Shown: piece after piece, positions 25,021 to 34,616 of the stretch
Numbering within the stretch: the first letter of the stretch is position 1
Layout of the letters: every line of letters starts with the position of its first letter
NCBI GenBank assembly: GCA_017551675.1
Contig: JAFZLC010000007.1
Span: forward strand, 1 to 64,000
DNA: 64,000 nucleotides
Source: Paludibacteraceae bacterium
GTDB taxonomy: Bacteria > Bacteroidota > Bacteroidia > Bacteroidales > Paludibacteraceae
Direction: 5' to 3'
The notes under the pieces: model-generated
Database searches by the model: none
What the model saw: only the letters and a program-made list of their open reading frames with translations
What the model was told of the DNA's origin: nothing
Translations under genes and position numbers: made by a program

Positions 25021-26964
25021 ATGATACGTAGATTTTTTTCAGTTTTGAGTTTTGCTTGTGTAGCATTGTTCTCATCAAATGCTCAGGATCCGGTAGTGAT
25101 GACAATAGCAGGTGAGGATGTGTATAAGTCTGAGTTCGAATATATATATAACAAAAATAATACAGTCTCTACATCAGATAGGAAGTCGTTGGATGAGTAC
25201 GTCGAATTGTTTGTAAACTATAAGTTGAAGGTGGCGGAGGCAAAACGACAAGGTTATGATACGAGGGAACAATATACGAAGGAGTATGAGCAATACAGAC
25301 TTCAGTTGTCTGCTCCTTATTTGAAAGACGAAGAGACAGAAAATGAGATAATAGAGGAGGCTTTTGAAAGATATAAAACAAGTATCTTGACTAGTCATAT
25401 TTTAATAAAGTTTTCTGAGGATTCCACTGAGGCATGGAAAAAGATTAACGATATATACAATAGGCTTAAGCAAGGAGAAGATTTTGCAACTTTAGCCAAA
25501 CAATATTCTGAATGTCCATCGAAAGAGAATGGAGGATCTTTGGGATATGTGAATGTGTTTGATATGGTGTATGATTTTGAAAATGTTGTTTATTCTACAC
25601 CGATAGGTACTATTAGCAAACCATTCCGCACGCGTTTTGGATATCATATTGTGAAAACATTCGATAAAATAGAGAATTACAAAGATTGGAGAATCTCTCA
25701 CATCATGATAAAAAATGATGGGAGTAAAAGTGCGGATAAAGCGGATTCTATTTTTAGTTTAGCAAAGAAAGGAGTTGATTTTGAAAAATTGGTTGCCGAT
25801 TTTTCAGAAGATGTTCCAACAAAGTCAAAGGGTGGTGATTTAGGATTTGTCTCCAAGGGATATTTCCCACCTCAGATCACATCGCAAGTGAAACTGTTAA
25901 AGCATGTGGGAGATGTCGGTATGGCAGGTACTGCATTTGGATATCATATTATCAAGGTGACAGAGATTGTTCCGTTTACGAATATTGAAGATTTAAAGCC
26001 ATACATCAAGAGTAAGTTGGCAAAATCAGATCGTATGGAGATTACCTCTGAGAAGTTTATGAAAAAGTTACAGAGTAAATATGGAGTCTCTGTATTTGAA
26101 AATGCGCTTACCATTTTTGAGAAATTGGTGGACGAACCTTCGCGTGAAGGTAGAGAAAATCTTTATCGTCTTATGACAGAACCATTGTATACTTTGTATG
26201 GAAATGTATATCCTCAGAGTGCTTTCTATCCATATATGAATCAGAGATTGCCAATATTTGGAAGAGGATTGGACAAGGACAAAAAGGTGATTAACTTCAT
26301 TGACACGAAGCAAGAAGGTATGAGAGTGGGAGATGAAGTTTATATAGCATTCAATGGATACATCTTGAATGAAATTGTAGAGAAGGAGCTTGAGTATGTA
26401 AAGAATACCAATTCAGATTATAGAAACTTATTGAAAGAGTATAGTGATGGATTGTTACTATTTGAGATAAGTTCTGATAAAGTATGGAACGTGGCTTCAT
26501 CTAGCGGAAAGAAATTAGAGGCGTATTTTGAAGCACACAAAGATAAATATGTATGGTCGGAGCCTCGATATAAAGGCATAGTCGTTTCTTGTGCGAACAA
26601 AGACGTATACGATCGTGTGGAGAAAATTCTAAAGACTAACACGGAGGCTGATGCTGAAGATTTAATCAGAAAAGAGTTCTTGAATAATAAGGTTACTTTG
26701 GTGAAGATAGAAAAAGGTGTTTTCCCTAAAGGTGTTAATTTGGCTGTTGATGATAAAATCTATCAAACGGCAACCTATTCAAACTATGCTTATCCATTTG
26801 TCTCTACGCGTGGTGCTGTGATATCAGCTCCTCAGACATATATGGATGTGAAAGGTCTTGTGACAGCTGATTATCAGACGTATTTGGAAGAAGAATGGGT
26901 GAAACAACTTCGTAAAAAATATGATGTGATTATTAATAAGGAGGTTCTTAAGACGATTAAATAA
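25021..26964 (+). CDS. Periplasmic parvulin-type peptidyl-prolyl isomerase with two PPIC domains
   Basis: 647 residues. Start at ATG 25021 gives signal peptide MIRRFFSVLSFACVALFSSNAQ; the longer frame adds nine residues without signal character. An N-terminal SurA-type region (about 20-110) is followed by two parvulin domains: about 113-220 (TSHILIKFSE, GGSLGYVNV, FGYHIVK) and about 225-330 (ISHIMIKNDG, GGDLGFVSKG, FGYHIIKV). A C-terminal domain of about 300 residues is unassigned. Role: folding of outer-membrane and secreted proteins. First of seven closely spaced genes; its stop overlaps the next start by one base. Confidence 0.9.
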   Translation: MIRRFFSVLSFACVALFSSNAQDPVVMTIAGEDVYKSEFEYIYNKNNTVSTSDRKSLDEYVELFVNYKLKVAEAKRQGYDTREQYTKEYEQYRLQLSAPYLKDEETENEIIEEAFERYKTSILTSHILIKFSEDSTEAWKKINDIYNRLKQGEDFATLAKQYSECPSKENGGSLGYVNVFDMVYDFENVVYSTPIGTISKPFRTRFGYHIVKTFDKIENYKDWRISHIMIKNDGSKSADKADSIFSLAKKGVDFEKLVADFSEDVPTKSKGGDLGFVSKGYFPPQITSQVKLLKHVGDVGMAGTAFGYHIIKVTEIVPFTNIEDLKPYIKSKLAKSDRMEITSEKFMKKLQSKYGVSVFENALTIFEKLVDEPSREGRENLYRLMTEPLYTLYGNVYPQSAFYPYMNQRLPIFGRGLDKDKKVINFIDTKQEGMRVGDEVYIAFNGYILNEIVEKELEYVKNTNSDYRNLLKEYSDGLLLFEISSDKVWNVASSSGKKLEAYFEAHKDKYVWSEPRYKGIVVSCANKDVYDRVEKILKTNTEADAEDLIRKEFLNNKVTLVKIEKGVFPKGVNLAVDDKIYQTATYSNYAYPFVSTRGAVISAPQTYMDVKGLVTADYQTYLEEEWVKQLRKKYDVIINKEVLKTIK

Positions 26965-27821
26965 TGATGTTGAAACAAGTTACATGTAGTTTGTTCTTGA
27001 TACTTCTTGTTGCTTCCTGTTCGATGGACTCTTCTTTTCTGAAAAGGAGATCAAATGAGGTGATAGCAGAAGTTGGAAATGAAAAACTTTTACGAGATGA
27101 TTTAACAAGAAACGTAAACTTTAAGAACTTGAGTGAGTCGGACAGTCTATTGGTTGCGGATTCATACATAAAAAATTGGGTGTCGGATCGTTTGATGTAC
27201 AATAAGGCGAAGTCTTCTATAGAGAACATCAAAGAGGTAGACTCGTTAGTTGATGTGTATAAACGTTCTCTTATTATATACGAATATGAATCTCAATTAG
27301 TGAATGAGCATCTCTCAGACCAAATGTCGGATGCTCAGTTGAGAATTTACTACAAGGAGAATTCCTCTTTATTTACATTGACAGAACCTTTGGTGCGAGG
27401 TATGCTTCTTGTGGCATATTCAGACGTTCCAGATCTGCAGGTTTTGGAGTCCTTGATGACAAATCCAACGGAAAATAATCTAGACCTAATCTCATCTGTA
27501 AGTGTGAAGAATGCAGCTAAGTTTGAATACTTTGTGGATAATTGGATGCCTCTGTCTGAAGTGCAGAAAAATTCTCCCGTGTCATTGAGGGATAAGGAAT
27601 TGAGAGCAGGTCACATGGTGTCTGTCTCAGATTCTGTACACACTGTTTTTTTATATGTCCAAGAATCTAAGGAAGCAGGCGATTTACAGCCTTTTGAATA
27701 TACAAAATCACGTATACGTTCTATTTTGACAGAGCAAAGTAAAAACGAATACTTGCGCAACTATCGAAAGGGATTGTATGAGATAGGAATACAAAAAGGT
27801 GACGCTAAACGGTATAAATAA
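26964..27821 (+). CDS. SurA/PpiC-like lipoprotein without isomerase domain
   Basis: 285 residues with a lipoprotein signal (LLVASC, Cys19). The region EVIAEVGNEKLLRDDLTRN resembles the N-terminal chaperone segment of SurA/PrsA-type foldases, and the helical stretch up to about 140 (LRIYYKENSSLFT) continues that similarity, but no parvulin motif (HILI, GGxLG, GYH) follows. The start codon shares one base with the previous stop (TAATG), so translation is coupled. Inferred to be a holdase-like accessory of the flanking PPIases. Confidence 0.78.
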   Translation: MMLKQVTCSLFLILLVASCSMDSSFLKRRSNEVIAEVGNEKLLRDDLTRNVNFKNLSESDSLLVADSYIKNWVSDRLMYNKAKSSIENIKEVDSLVDVYKRSLIIYEYESQLVNEHLSDQMSDAQLRIYYKENSSLFTLTEPLVRGMLLVAYSDVPDLQVLESLMTNPTENNLDLISSVSVKNAAKFEYFVDNWMPLSEVQKNSPVSLRDKELRAGHMVSVSDSVHTVFLYVQESKEAGDLQPFEYTKSRIRSILTEQSKNEYLRNYRKGLYEIGIQKGDAKRYK

Positions 27822-27830
27822 TAATTGATC

Positions 27831-29177
27831 ATGAAAAAAATATATATAAGTTCCATCCTCCTTTCTTTGTTTTTGGGCGCTTCATACGCTCAAAATAATA
27901 TTGTGGATGAGGTTGCATGGATTGTTGGTGATGAAGCCATTTTAAAATCAGATGTGGAGGAATACCGACAAAGATTGAGATATGAAGGAACAGAATTGGA
28001 GGGGGATCCGTATTGTGTGATTCCCGAGCAGTTGGCTCTGCAGAAATTGTATTTGGATCAGGCTAAGATAGATAGTGTTTATGCAGATGAGAAGTCGGTT
28101 CAAACACAGGTTGAAATGCGTATTAGTTACATGATTGGTCAAATCGGTTCAAAAGAGAAATTGGAAGAATATTTTGGGCAGAAAGTCTCTGATCTTCGGG
28201 AAGATTTGACAGAAATGATTTCAAACCAACAGATAATTCAACAGATGCAGAAGAAAATCGTTGGTAATGTGAAGATTACCCCTGCTGAAGTTGAAAAATT
28301 CTATAAATCCATTCCTTCTGATAGTATTCCTACCATTCCAACACAAGTAGAAGTTCAAATTTTAACAGTGGAACCTGTTGTTAGTGCAGAAGCGAAGGAT
28401 GCAGTAAAGGAAAAGTTGAGAGATCTACAAACGAGAATAGAATCGGGTGAATCGGAGTTCTCTACAATGGCTATTCTCTATTCAGAGGATACCGAGTCTG
28501 CAAAACAGGGAGGTGAGTTAGGTTATATGGGTAAGGCTCAGTTGGTCCCAGAGTTCGCAAATGTGGCATTCTCCCTTTCAGACCCTAAGCGTGTTTCTAA
28601 AATTGTAGAATCTGAATTTGGATTCCATATCATTCAATTGATAGATAAGCAGGGGGATAAGGTTAATTGTCGCCATATCTTGATGAAACCGAAAGTATCA
28701 CTTGTAGAAAAAAATGCAGCTAAAAGTAGAATCGATAGTATCGCTTTGGCTCTCAATAATAAGGAATTGACATTTGAACAGGCTGTTCCTTTGTATTCAG
28801 TAGATAAAAACACCAAAAATAGTTTCGGATTACTGACCAATCATAAGAATGGTTCGTCTAAGTTTGAAATGCAAGACTTGCCTCCAGAAGTGGCTCGTGC
28901 TGTATATGATCTGAAAGAGGGTGAGACGTCAAAAGTCTTTTCTATGATCGATTCAAAAGGAAGAGAAGTATATGCTATTGCAAAAGTTAAATCATTAACG
29001 AAGTCACATAAAGCATCTGTGGAATCTGATTACATGTTGATAAAAGCAGCTTATCAGGAGAAAAAGAATCAGGAAGTTATACAGGAGTGGATTCGTAAAA
29101 AGCAAAAAGAGATTTATGTGAAGATTGATGAGAAGTGGCGTAGCTGCTCTTTCCAATATCCTGGTTGGATTAAGTAA
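27831..29177 (+). CDS. SurA-like periplasmic chaperone with parvulin domains
   Basis: 448 residues from ATG 27831; signal peptide MKKIYISSILLSLFLGASYA. The mature N-terminus NIVDEVAWIVGDEAILKSDVEEY is the hallmark SurA start. First parvulin domain about 170-280 (EVQILTVEP, GGELGYMGKAQLVPEF, FGFHIIQLID); a second, shorter one follows from CRHILMKPK (about 283-390), with FGLL in place of the usual glycine loop, so it may be weak. Delivers outer-membrane barrels to the BAM complex. Gaps of 9 and 10 nt to neighbours indicate one operon. Confidence 0.9.
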   Translation: MKKIYISSILLSLFLGASYAQNNIVDEVAWIVGDEAILKSDVEEYRQRLRYEGTELEGDPYCVIPEQLALQKLYLDQAKIDSVYADEKSVQTQVEMRISYMIGQIGSKEKLEEYFGQKVSDLREDLTEMISNQQIIQQMQKKIVGNVKITPAEVEKFYKSIPSDSIPTIPTQVEVQILTVEPVVSAEAKDAVKEKLRDLQTRIESGESEFSTMAILYSEDTESAKQGGELGYMGKAQLVPEFANVAFSLSDPKRVSKIVESEFGFHIIQLIDKQGDKVNCRHILMKPKVSLVEKNAAKSRIDSIALALNNKELTFEQAVPLYSVDKNTKNSFGLLTNHKNGSSKFEMQDLPPEVARAVYDLKEGETSKVFSMIDSKGREVYAIAKVKSLTKSHKASVESDYMLIKAAYQEKKNQEVIQEWIRKKQKEIYVKIDEKWRSCSFQYPGWIK

Positions 29178-29187
29178 TAGAAAGTGT

Positions 29188-30696
29188 ATGAAGCGACATT
29201 TCTTTACGTTATATTTCATTCTTCTTTTTTCTTCTCTTGCATTCTCGCAAAAGAAGACGAATGTGATATTGGAAGGATGTGAGGAGTTGGCGTTCGATAA
29301 GCAGTCTGGCAGAGATTGCCAAGTATTGCGAGGAAATGTGCGTTTCCGCCATGAAGATGTCTTAATGTTTTGTGATAGCGCCTATTTTTACGATGGTACG
29401 AATTCTTTTGATGCCTTCGGACATGTTAGGGTGATTCAAAATGAGGAGACGTCCATGTATTCTGATAGTATGTTCTACGATGGAAATACTACGTTGATGA
29501 GAGCACGTGGCGCTGTGGAATTAAGGGCAGGGAAATCTTCCTTGAAGACTCATTTCCTAGATTTTTTCCGAAACCAGAATTATGGTTATTACTATGCCGG
29601 TGGAGAGGTTTATGATACGGATTATCATATAACTTCCAAACAAGGATATTATTATACGGAAAGCAAGTCCTATTTGTTCAAGGATTCTGTCACTTTGGTT
29701 CACCCGAACTACATCATTAATGGGGATTCGTTGCGATACAATCAAAACAGTAGTTTGGCAACTTTGTTAGGCCCTTCTGTGATTTATGGTAATTCATATA
29801 AGGTTCATACGACGAAGGGGTGGACCTACACGAATTCCAGCATAGGAAGATTGTACAACTATTCTGTTATAGATTATAAAGATGGAAGACGCATGACGGC
29901 AGATTCCATGTTTTTTGATGCTAATTTAGGGAAAGTCAAGGCATATCATGATGCAGAGGTTCATGATTCAACGCAAAAGGTGATTATTCGTGCGCAGTAT
30001 ATGGAATGTGATAGTACGAAGCCTGCGTATGTGTTGGCTCATGGCAATCCTTATATGATTGATTATTCTGATGCGGATAGTTTCTTTATGCGAGCAGATA
30101 CATTCCGTTATTGTGAGATAGATTCTACTCATGACGAGATAAGAGCATATAATGCGGTTCGGTTCTATCGGAATGATATGCAAGGGAAATGCGATTCGTT
30201 GGTCTATTATGTTCAAGACTCTATGGCAGTTATGTATTCTGAACCTGTGATATGGTCCGAAAGGAATCAGATGACGGGTGCAAAAAGAATAGATATTTAC
30301 ATGAAAAATAAATCGCCTGAGAAAATAGTTATACCTGAGAAAGCGTTTATTATATCAGATGAAGGTGATGAACAGTACAATCAGTTGTCGGGTAAAAAGG
30401 CGAATGCTTATATCGTTAATAATAAGTTAAGTCGTGTCGATCTGATTGGGGAGGCTACTTCGCTGTATTATTCGAAAGATGATCGAGACTTGTTGATTGG
30501 TGTGAATAAAGCGAGGGGAACAGAAATGTCAATCTATTTGACGAAAAGGAATAAGTTGGATAAGATTATTATGACTCCTGATTCTGAGGGGGTTATGTAT
30601 CCACCAGATAGGGTTCCAGAAGAGGAAAGATTATTAAAGAATTTCTCATGGAGAGAATCTGAACGTCCAAGATCCAAAGAGGATATAATAAAATAA
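29188..30696 (+). CDS. OstA/LptA-like periplasmic LPS-transport protein
   Basis: 502 residues from ATG 29188; signal peptide MKRHFFTLYFILLFSSLAFS. The mature part is a long series of beta-strand pairs of the OstA/LptA jellyroll type (VLRGNVRFRHEDVLMFCDSAYFY, ADSMFFDANLGKVKAYHDAEV, DEIRAYNAVRFYRNDMQGKCDSL). It is much longer than enterobacterial LptA (about 185), as is usual for Bacteroidetes OstA-like proteins. Probable bridge or adaptor for lipopolysaccharide to LptD. Sits 10 nt after the surA-like gene and 16 nt before the receptor gene. Confidence 0.87.
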   Translation: MKRHFFTLYFILLFSSLAFSQKKTNVILEGCEELAFDKQSGRDCQVLRGNVRFRHEDVLMFCDSAYFYDGTNSFDAFGHVRVIQNEETSMYSDSMFYDGNTTLMRARGAVELRAGKSSLKTHFLDFFRNQNYGYYYAGGEVYDTDYHITSKQGYYYTESKSYLFKDSVTLVHPNYIINGDSLRYNQNSSLATLLGPSVIYGNSYKVHTTKGWTYTNSSIGRLYNYSVIDYKDGRRMTADSMFFDANLGKVKAYHDAEVHDSTQKVIIRAQYMECDSTKPAYVLAHGNPYMIDYSDADSFFMRADTFRYCEIDSTHDEIRAYNAVRFYRNDMQGKCDSLVYYVQDSMAVMYSEPVIWSERNQMTGAKRIDIYMKNKSPEKIVIPEKAFIISDEGDEQYNQLSGKKANAYIVNNKLSRVDLIGEATSLYYSKDDRDLLIGVNKARGTEMSIYLTKRNKLDKIIMTPDSEGVMYPPDRVPEEERLLKNFSWRESERPRSKEDIIK

Positions 30697-30712
30697 TGAA
30701 ATACAATAGGTT

Positions 30713-33139
30713 ATGCGTAGATTTTTCATAGGGTTTGTTATGATGATTGTTGGAGGACTGCTGACACAGGTGGTTGGACGTCCTTTCAAGATTCAGGGTA
30801 ACGTATATGATGAGTCGCATAAACCTATGCAGTATGTGCATGTGTTGGTGAAGACGACAGGTCAGGGTACCGTGACGAATGAGAAGGGTGAATTTTCATA
30901 TGAATGTGAGGTGAGTGGAGATACGGTGAATGTGCTATTTTCGTATGTGGAGTTTGAAGAGAAGCAGATGAGATTTACGCCTAATAGTAAGACGACGGGA
31001 CTTGTCGTGGTTATGAAAGAAAAGAATATAGAGTTGAGCACATTCGAACTGAACGCAATTAGGAAACAAACTAGCACGTCAGATTCAATCGATATTTCAA
31101 AGGTGAAAATTATGCCAAGTGCCTCAGGTGGAGGAATCGAAACGTTGATTTCTATGCAAGCGGGTGTCTCCATGAAAAACGAATTGAGTTCGCAATATTC
31201 TGTTAGAGGTGGAAATTACGATGAGAATAGTGTCTATGTCAATTCCATAGAGGTCTATCGTCCGATGTTAATTCGTTCTGCAGAACAGGAGGGTTTGTCA
31301 TTCGTGAACCCAGATATGGTTAAGTCGGTCTCTTTTTCTTCGGGAGGATTTAGTGTGGAATACGGTGATAAAATGTCATCGGTATTGGATATTCAATATA
31401 AACAACCTACACATTTCGAAGGTTCTGCATCCATAAGTTTGTTGGGTGCAACAGCCTATGTGGGACATTCCACATCCAAATTTTCACAAATGCATGGATT
31501 TCGATATAAAACATCTTCCTATATGTTGGGTGCGTTGAAAGATGCGTATGCCACATACGATCCGAATTATATCGATTATCAAACCTATCTGACATGTGAT
31601 TTTTCAAAAAAGTGGAAACTGTCATTTTTGGGAAATTTGTCGAGAAATGAGTACTTGTATAGACCCGATTCCAGTTCCACCTGTTTCGGAACATCAGATA
31701 CACCGAAGGAGTTGAAAACTTATTTTGAGGGTCAGGAAGATGATTTGTTCTTAACATGCTTCGGCGCTCTGACATTGTCATACGAGCCTTCTATGAAAAC
31801 GAAATTTGAGTTGAGCTCTTCTTCGTATATAGCATCAGAAAAAATAGGTTATGACATCACTGGTGATTATCTTATAGGAGATGTTACATTTTCAGATAAT
31901 GTAAGGAAGATAGCCAATGTTGAAGGAGTTGGAGGTTATCATGAGCATGCACGGAATCAGTTGGGGATGAAGGTGACGAATATTTCGTTTGCGAGCACTC
32001 ATAAACTGCCGTTTAATCAGTTGAAGTGGAGAATGACTTATCAGAGGGAGCGAATCGATGATGTCGTTTCCGAGTGGAATCTGATTGATTCTGCTGGATA
32101 TTCGCTACCTACCAATAACACCCGTATCGTCATGGAAGAGAACTTATCTTCGGATGTGGATTTGGAGAGCAATAGATTGATGGGTTATATTCAAGACACG
32201 TACGTTCGAAATTATTTGAAAGGTAAGTTGACATTGGTTGGTGGCGTACGTCTGTCTTATTGGGATTTTAACAAGGAACTGTTGGTAAGTCCACGTCTTT
32301 CACTTGCATGGTTCCCTGAGAAGTATCCTAATTGGGGTATTCGAGTGGCAACGGGAATCTATTATCAATCATTGATGTACAAGGAGTTTAGGGAGATAGT
32401 GAAAGATGAGTATGATAATAGTACAGTGACGTTGAATGACAAGGTGAAATCACCAAGGTCGTTCCAGTTGCTTTTGGCTTCTGATTATTATTTTAAGATA
32501 AAACAACGTCCGTTCAAGTTCTCCACAGAGTTATATGGAAAGTATATAGACCGAATCATTCCATATTCGGTTGACAATTCCCAAGTTGTGTATAAAGGAC
32601 GAAATTGTGCAGATGGTTTTGCGGTAGGAGCTGATTTTAAATTGTTTGGAGAAATTGTTCCTGGAACAGACTCTTGGATTTCTCTCTCGTTGATGAAAAC
32701 AAAGGAAAATATATATGGGGATGATGTCTCTTATATAGATAGACCGATGGATCAGGTATATAATATCTCCTTTTTTTATCAGGATTATTTCCCTGGGTAC
32801 GACAAACTTAAGTTTAATCTGAAGTTTATTTGGGCTGATGGATTTCCATTTGGTCCTCCTGATAGTGATAAATATAAGTCTTTCTTTAGGATGAATGATT
32901 ATCGAAGAGTTGATATTGGTGCCGTATTCCAGTTAAGACATGGCGTAGATAAGGTAATGGATAGAAAGTTTTTTTCGTGGATGAAAACTTTATCATTAAA
33001 TTTGGATGTGTTTAATTTGTTGGGTATATACAATGTCAGTTCATATAATTATGTGAAGGTTGTTTCTGGTGTACAATATGCAGTGCCGAACCATCTGACA
33101 GGCCGACGTGTTAATTTTAAAATACAAGTTGATTTTTAA
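30713..33139 (+). CDS. TonB-dependent receptor with carboxypeptidase-regulatory-like N-terminal domain
   Basis: 808 residues. Signal region 1-23; residues about 26-105 form a CarboxypepD_reg-like beta sandwich (IQGNVYDESHKPMQYVHVLV, GTVTNEKGEFSYE). The plug follows (about 130-235: GGGIETLISMQAGVSMKNE, SQYSVRGGNYDENSVYVN, GGFSVEYGDKMSSVLDI) and then the 22-strand barrel to the C-terminus (NFKIQVDF). Substrate unknown; no SusD partner is adjacent. Conserved position behind LptA/SurA-type genes suggests a role in envelope biogenesis more than nutrient import, but this is inference. Confidence 0.92.
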   Translation: MRRFFIGFVMMIVGGLLTQVVGRPFKIQGNVYDESHKPMQYVHVLVKTTGQGTVTNEKGEFSYECEVSGDTVNVLFSYVEFEEKQMRFTPNSKTTGLVVVMKEKNIELSTFELNAIRKQTSTSDSIDISKVKIMPSASGGGIETLISMQAGVSMKNELSSQYSVRGGNYDENSVYVNSIEVYRPMLIRSAEQEGLSFVNPDMVKSVSFSSGGFSVEYGDKMSSVLDIQYKQPTHFEGSASISLLGATAYVGHSTSKFSQMHGFRYKTSSYMLGALKDAYATYDPNYIDYQTYLTCDFSKKWKLSFLGNLSRNEYLYRPDSSSTCFGTSDTPKELKTYFEGQEDDLFLTCFGALTLSYEPSMKTKFELSSSSYIASEKIGYDITGDYLIGDVTFSDNVRKIANVEGVGGYHEHARNQLGMKVTNISFASTHKLPFNQLKWRMTYQRERIDDVVSEWNLIDSAGYSLPTNNTRIVMEENLSSDVDLESNRLMGYIQDTYVRNYLKGKLTLVGGVRLSYWDFNKELLVSPRLSLAWFPEKYPNWGIRVATGIYYQSLMYKEFREIVKDEYDNSTVTLNDKVKSPRSFQLLLASDYYFKIKQRPFKFSTELYGKYIDRIIPYSVDNSQVVYKGRNCADGFAVGADFKLFGEIVPGTDSWISLSLMKTKENIYGDDVSYIDRPMDQVYNISFFYQDYFPGYDKLKFNLKFIWADGFPFGPPDSDKYKSFFRMNDYRRVDIGAVFQLRHGVDKVMDRKFFSWMKTLSLNLDVFNLLGIYNVSSYNYVKVVSGVQYAVPNHLTGRRVNFKIQVDF

Positions 33140-33167
33140 CGAACGAAATTATTTATAATCTTTAGTT

Positions 33168-34598
33168 ATGGAAGGAAACGATTCTAGAAAGTATTTGTTG
33201 TCGTTGGTGTCATTAACCACGTTGTTTTTTATGTGGGGATTCATCACTTGTCTAAATGACATTCTGATTCCTTATTTGAAAGATGTATTTGCATTGAATT
33301 ATAAAGAATCCAATTTGGTAGTGATGGCCTTTTTTGTGGCCTATTTTGTTATCTCCTTTTTGTACTTCCTTGTATCCGCATTATTCAAAGATCCGATATT
33401 GAAGATAGGATATAAAAACACCATCGTACTGGGTTTGATGATATCAGCCATCGCTTGCTTCCTGTTTTTTATAGAAGCTAGTTCTGATACACCCACCTTC
33501 TCTTTCTTCTTGTTTTCATTATTCCTATTGGGTGCTGGTTTCACGTTCTTGCAGATTGCGGCTAATCCATTGGTTGCCGTGTTAGGTACTCCGGAAACAT
33601 CTTCCAGCCGATTGAACCTTTCACAGGCGTTTAACTCTTTGGGAACAACATTAGCTCCAATAATTGGAGGTTATGTCATTTTTAAATTGATGGCAGGTGA
33701 TTCTGTTGAAGAGGTGGCAAAAGACCCTTCTGCGGTTCAAATACCTTATCTGTTTTTATCCAGTGTATTATTGATTTTGGCAGGTGTCATCTTCTTTACG
33801 AATATTCCGAATGTGATGCCTGAGTCAAATAACAAAGAGGTGAGTCGTATAGGTGCACTGAAATACCCACATTTGGTATTTGGTATGCTGGCTATCTTCT
33901 TTTATGTAGGAGCAGAAGTGGCAATAGGTAGTAATCTTGTGAATTATATGCGAGGCTCGTTGTCCATTCAAAGTCATATGGCAAGTGCTCTTCTCTCCTT
34001 TTATTGGGGTGGTGCTATGATAGGACGTTTTGTCGGCTCTATCTCCATGAGTCAAATGAATTTTTCGAAAAAATGCCTGCTGATGGCTGTTACGGCGATA
34101 GGTTCATTGTTGTTGATATTCTTTGCTTTTTCAAAGTCGATGCACTTTGACATGGCGCAGATGAAAGAATTTTTTGTTAGTGGAAATGTGCACTATTTCT
34201 TCTTCTCCGTGATTTTGAATTACGTGTTGTTCCTGGCTGCTAAATCGGCACCATCGAGGACGTTAGGTATTTTTGCATTCGCCAATATTGTATTGTTAAT
34301 TGTGATGCTGTTGACTGATGGTAGTATATCTTTGTGGGCTGTTCTTTCTATTGGTTTGTTCAACTCGATTATGTTTTCAAATGTATTTACGTTGGCAATT
34401 AGTAAATTAGGGAAGTACACGTCGCAAGGTTCCTCCTTGTTGGTTATGATGATATTGGGTGGTGCTATTATGCCAATATTACAGGGTATGTTAGCTGATG
34501 CATATTCAATCCATATGTCGTTTGTTCTGCCAATTCTATGCTACGTCTATTTGGTGTGGTACGGATTTTATGGATATAAAGTAAGAGAAGTAAAATAA
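33168..34598 (+). CDS. MFS sugar transporter, FucP/glucose-galactose type
   Basis: 476 residues with about 12 membrane helices. N-terminus FFMWGFITCLNDILIPYLK is the FucP/GluP family signature, and RLNLSQAFNSLGTTLAPIIGG in helix 4-5 is the second. Proton-coupled uptake of a hexose (L-fucose, glucose or galactose) across the inner membrane is expected; the adjacent sugar kinase 18 nt downstream favours glucose. Expressed behind the receptor gene (28-nt gap). Confidence 0.92.
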   Translation: MEGNDSRKYLLSLVSLTTLFFMWGFITCLNDILIPYLKDVFALNYKESNLVVMAFFVAYFVISFLYFLVSALFKDPILKIGYKNTIVLGLMISAIACFLFFIEASSDTPTFSFFLFSLFLLGAGFTFLQIAANPLVAVLGTPETSSSRLNLSQAFNSLGTTLAPIIGGYVIFKLMAGDSVEEVAKDPSAVQIPYLFLSSVLLILAGVIFFTNIPNVMPESNNKEVSRIGALKYPHLVFGMLAIFFYVGAEVAIGSNLVNYMRGSLSIQSHMASALLSFYWGGAMIGRFVGSISMSQMNFSKKCLLMAVTAIGSLLLIFFAFSKSMHFDMAQMKEFFVSGNVHYFFFSVILNYVLFLAAKSAPSRTLGIFAFANIVLLIVMLLTDGSISLWAVLSIGLFNSIMFSNVFTLAISKLGKYTSQGSSLLVMMILGGAIMPILQGMLADAYSIHMSFVLPILCYVYLVWYGFYGYKVREVK

Positions 34599-34616
34599 TT
34601 AAAAATATTCTGATAT

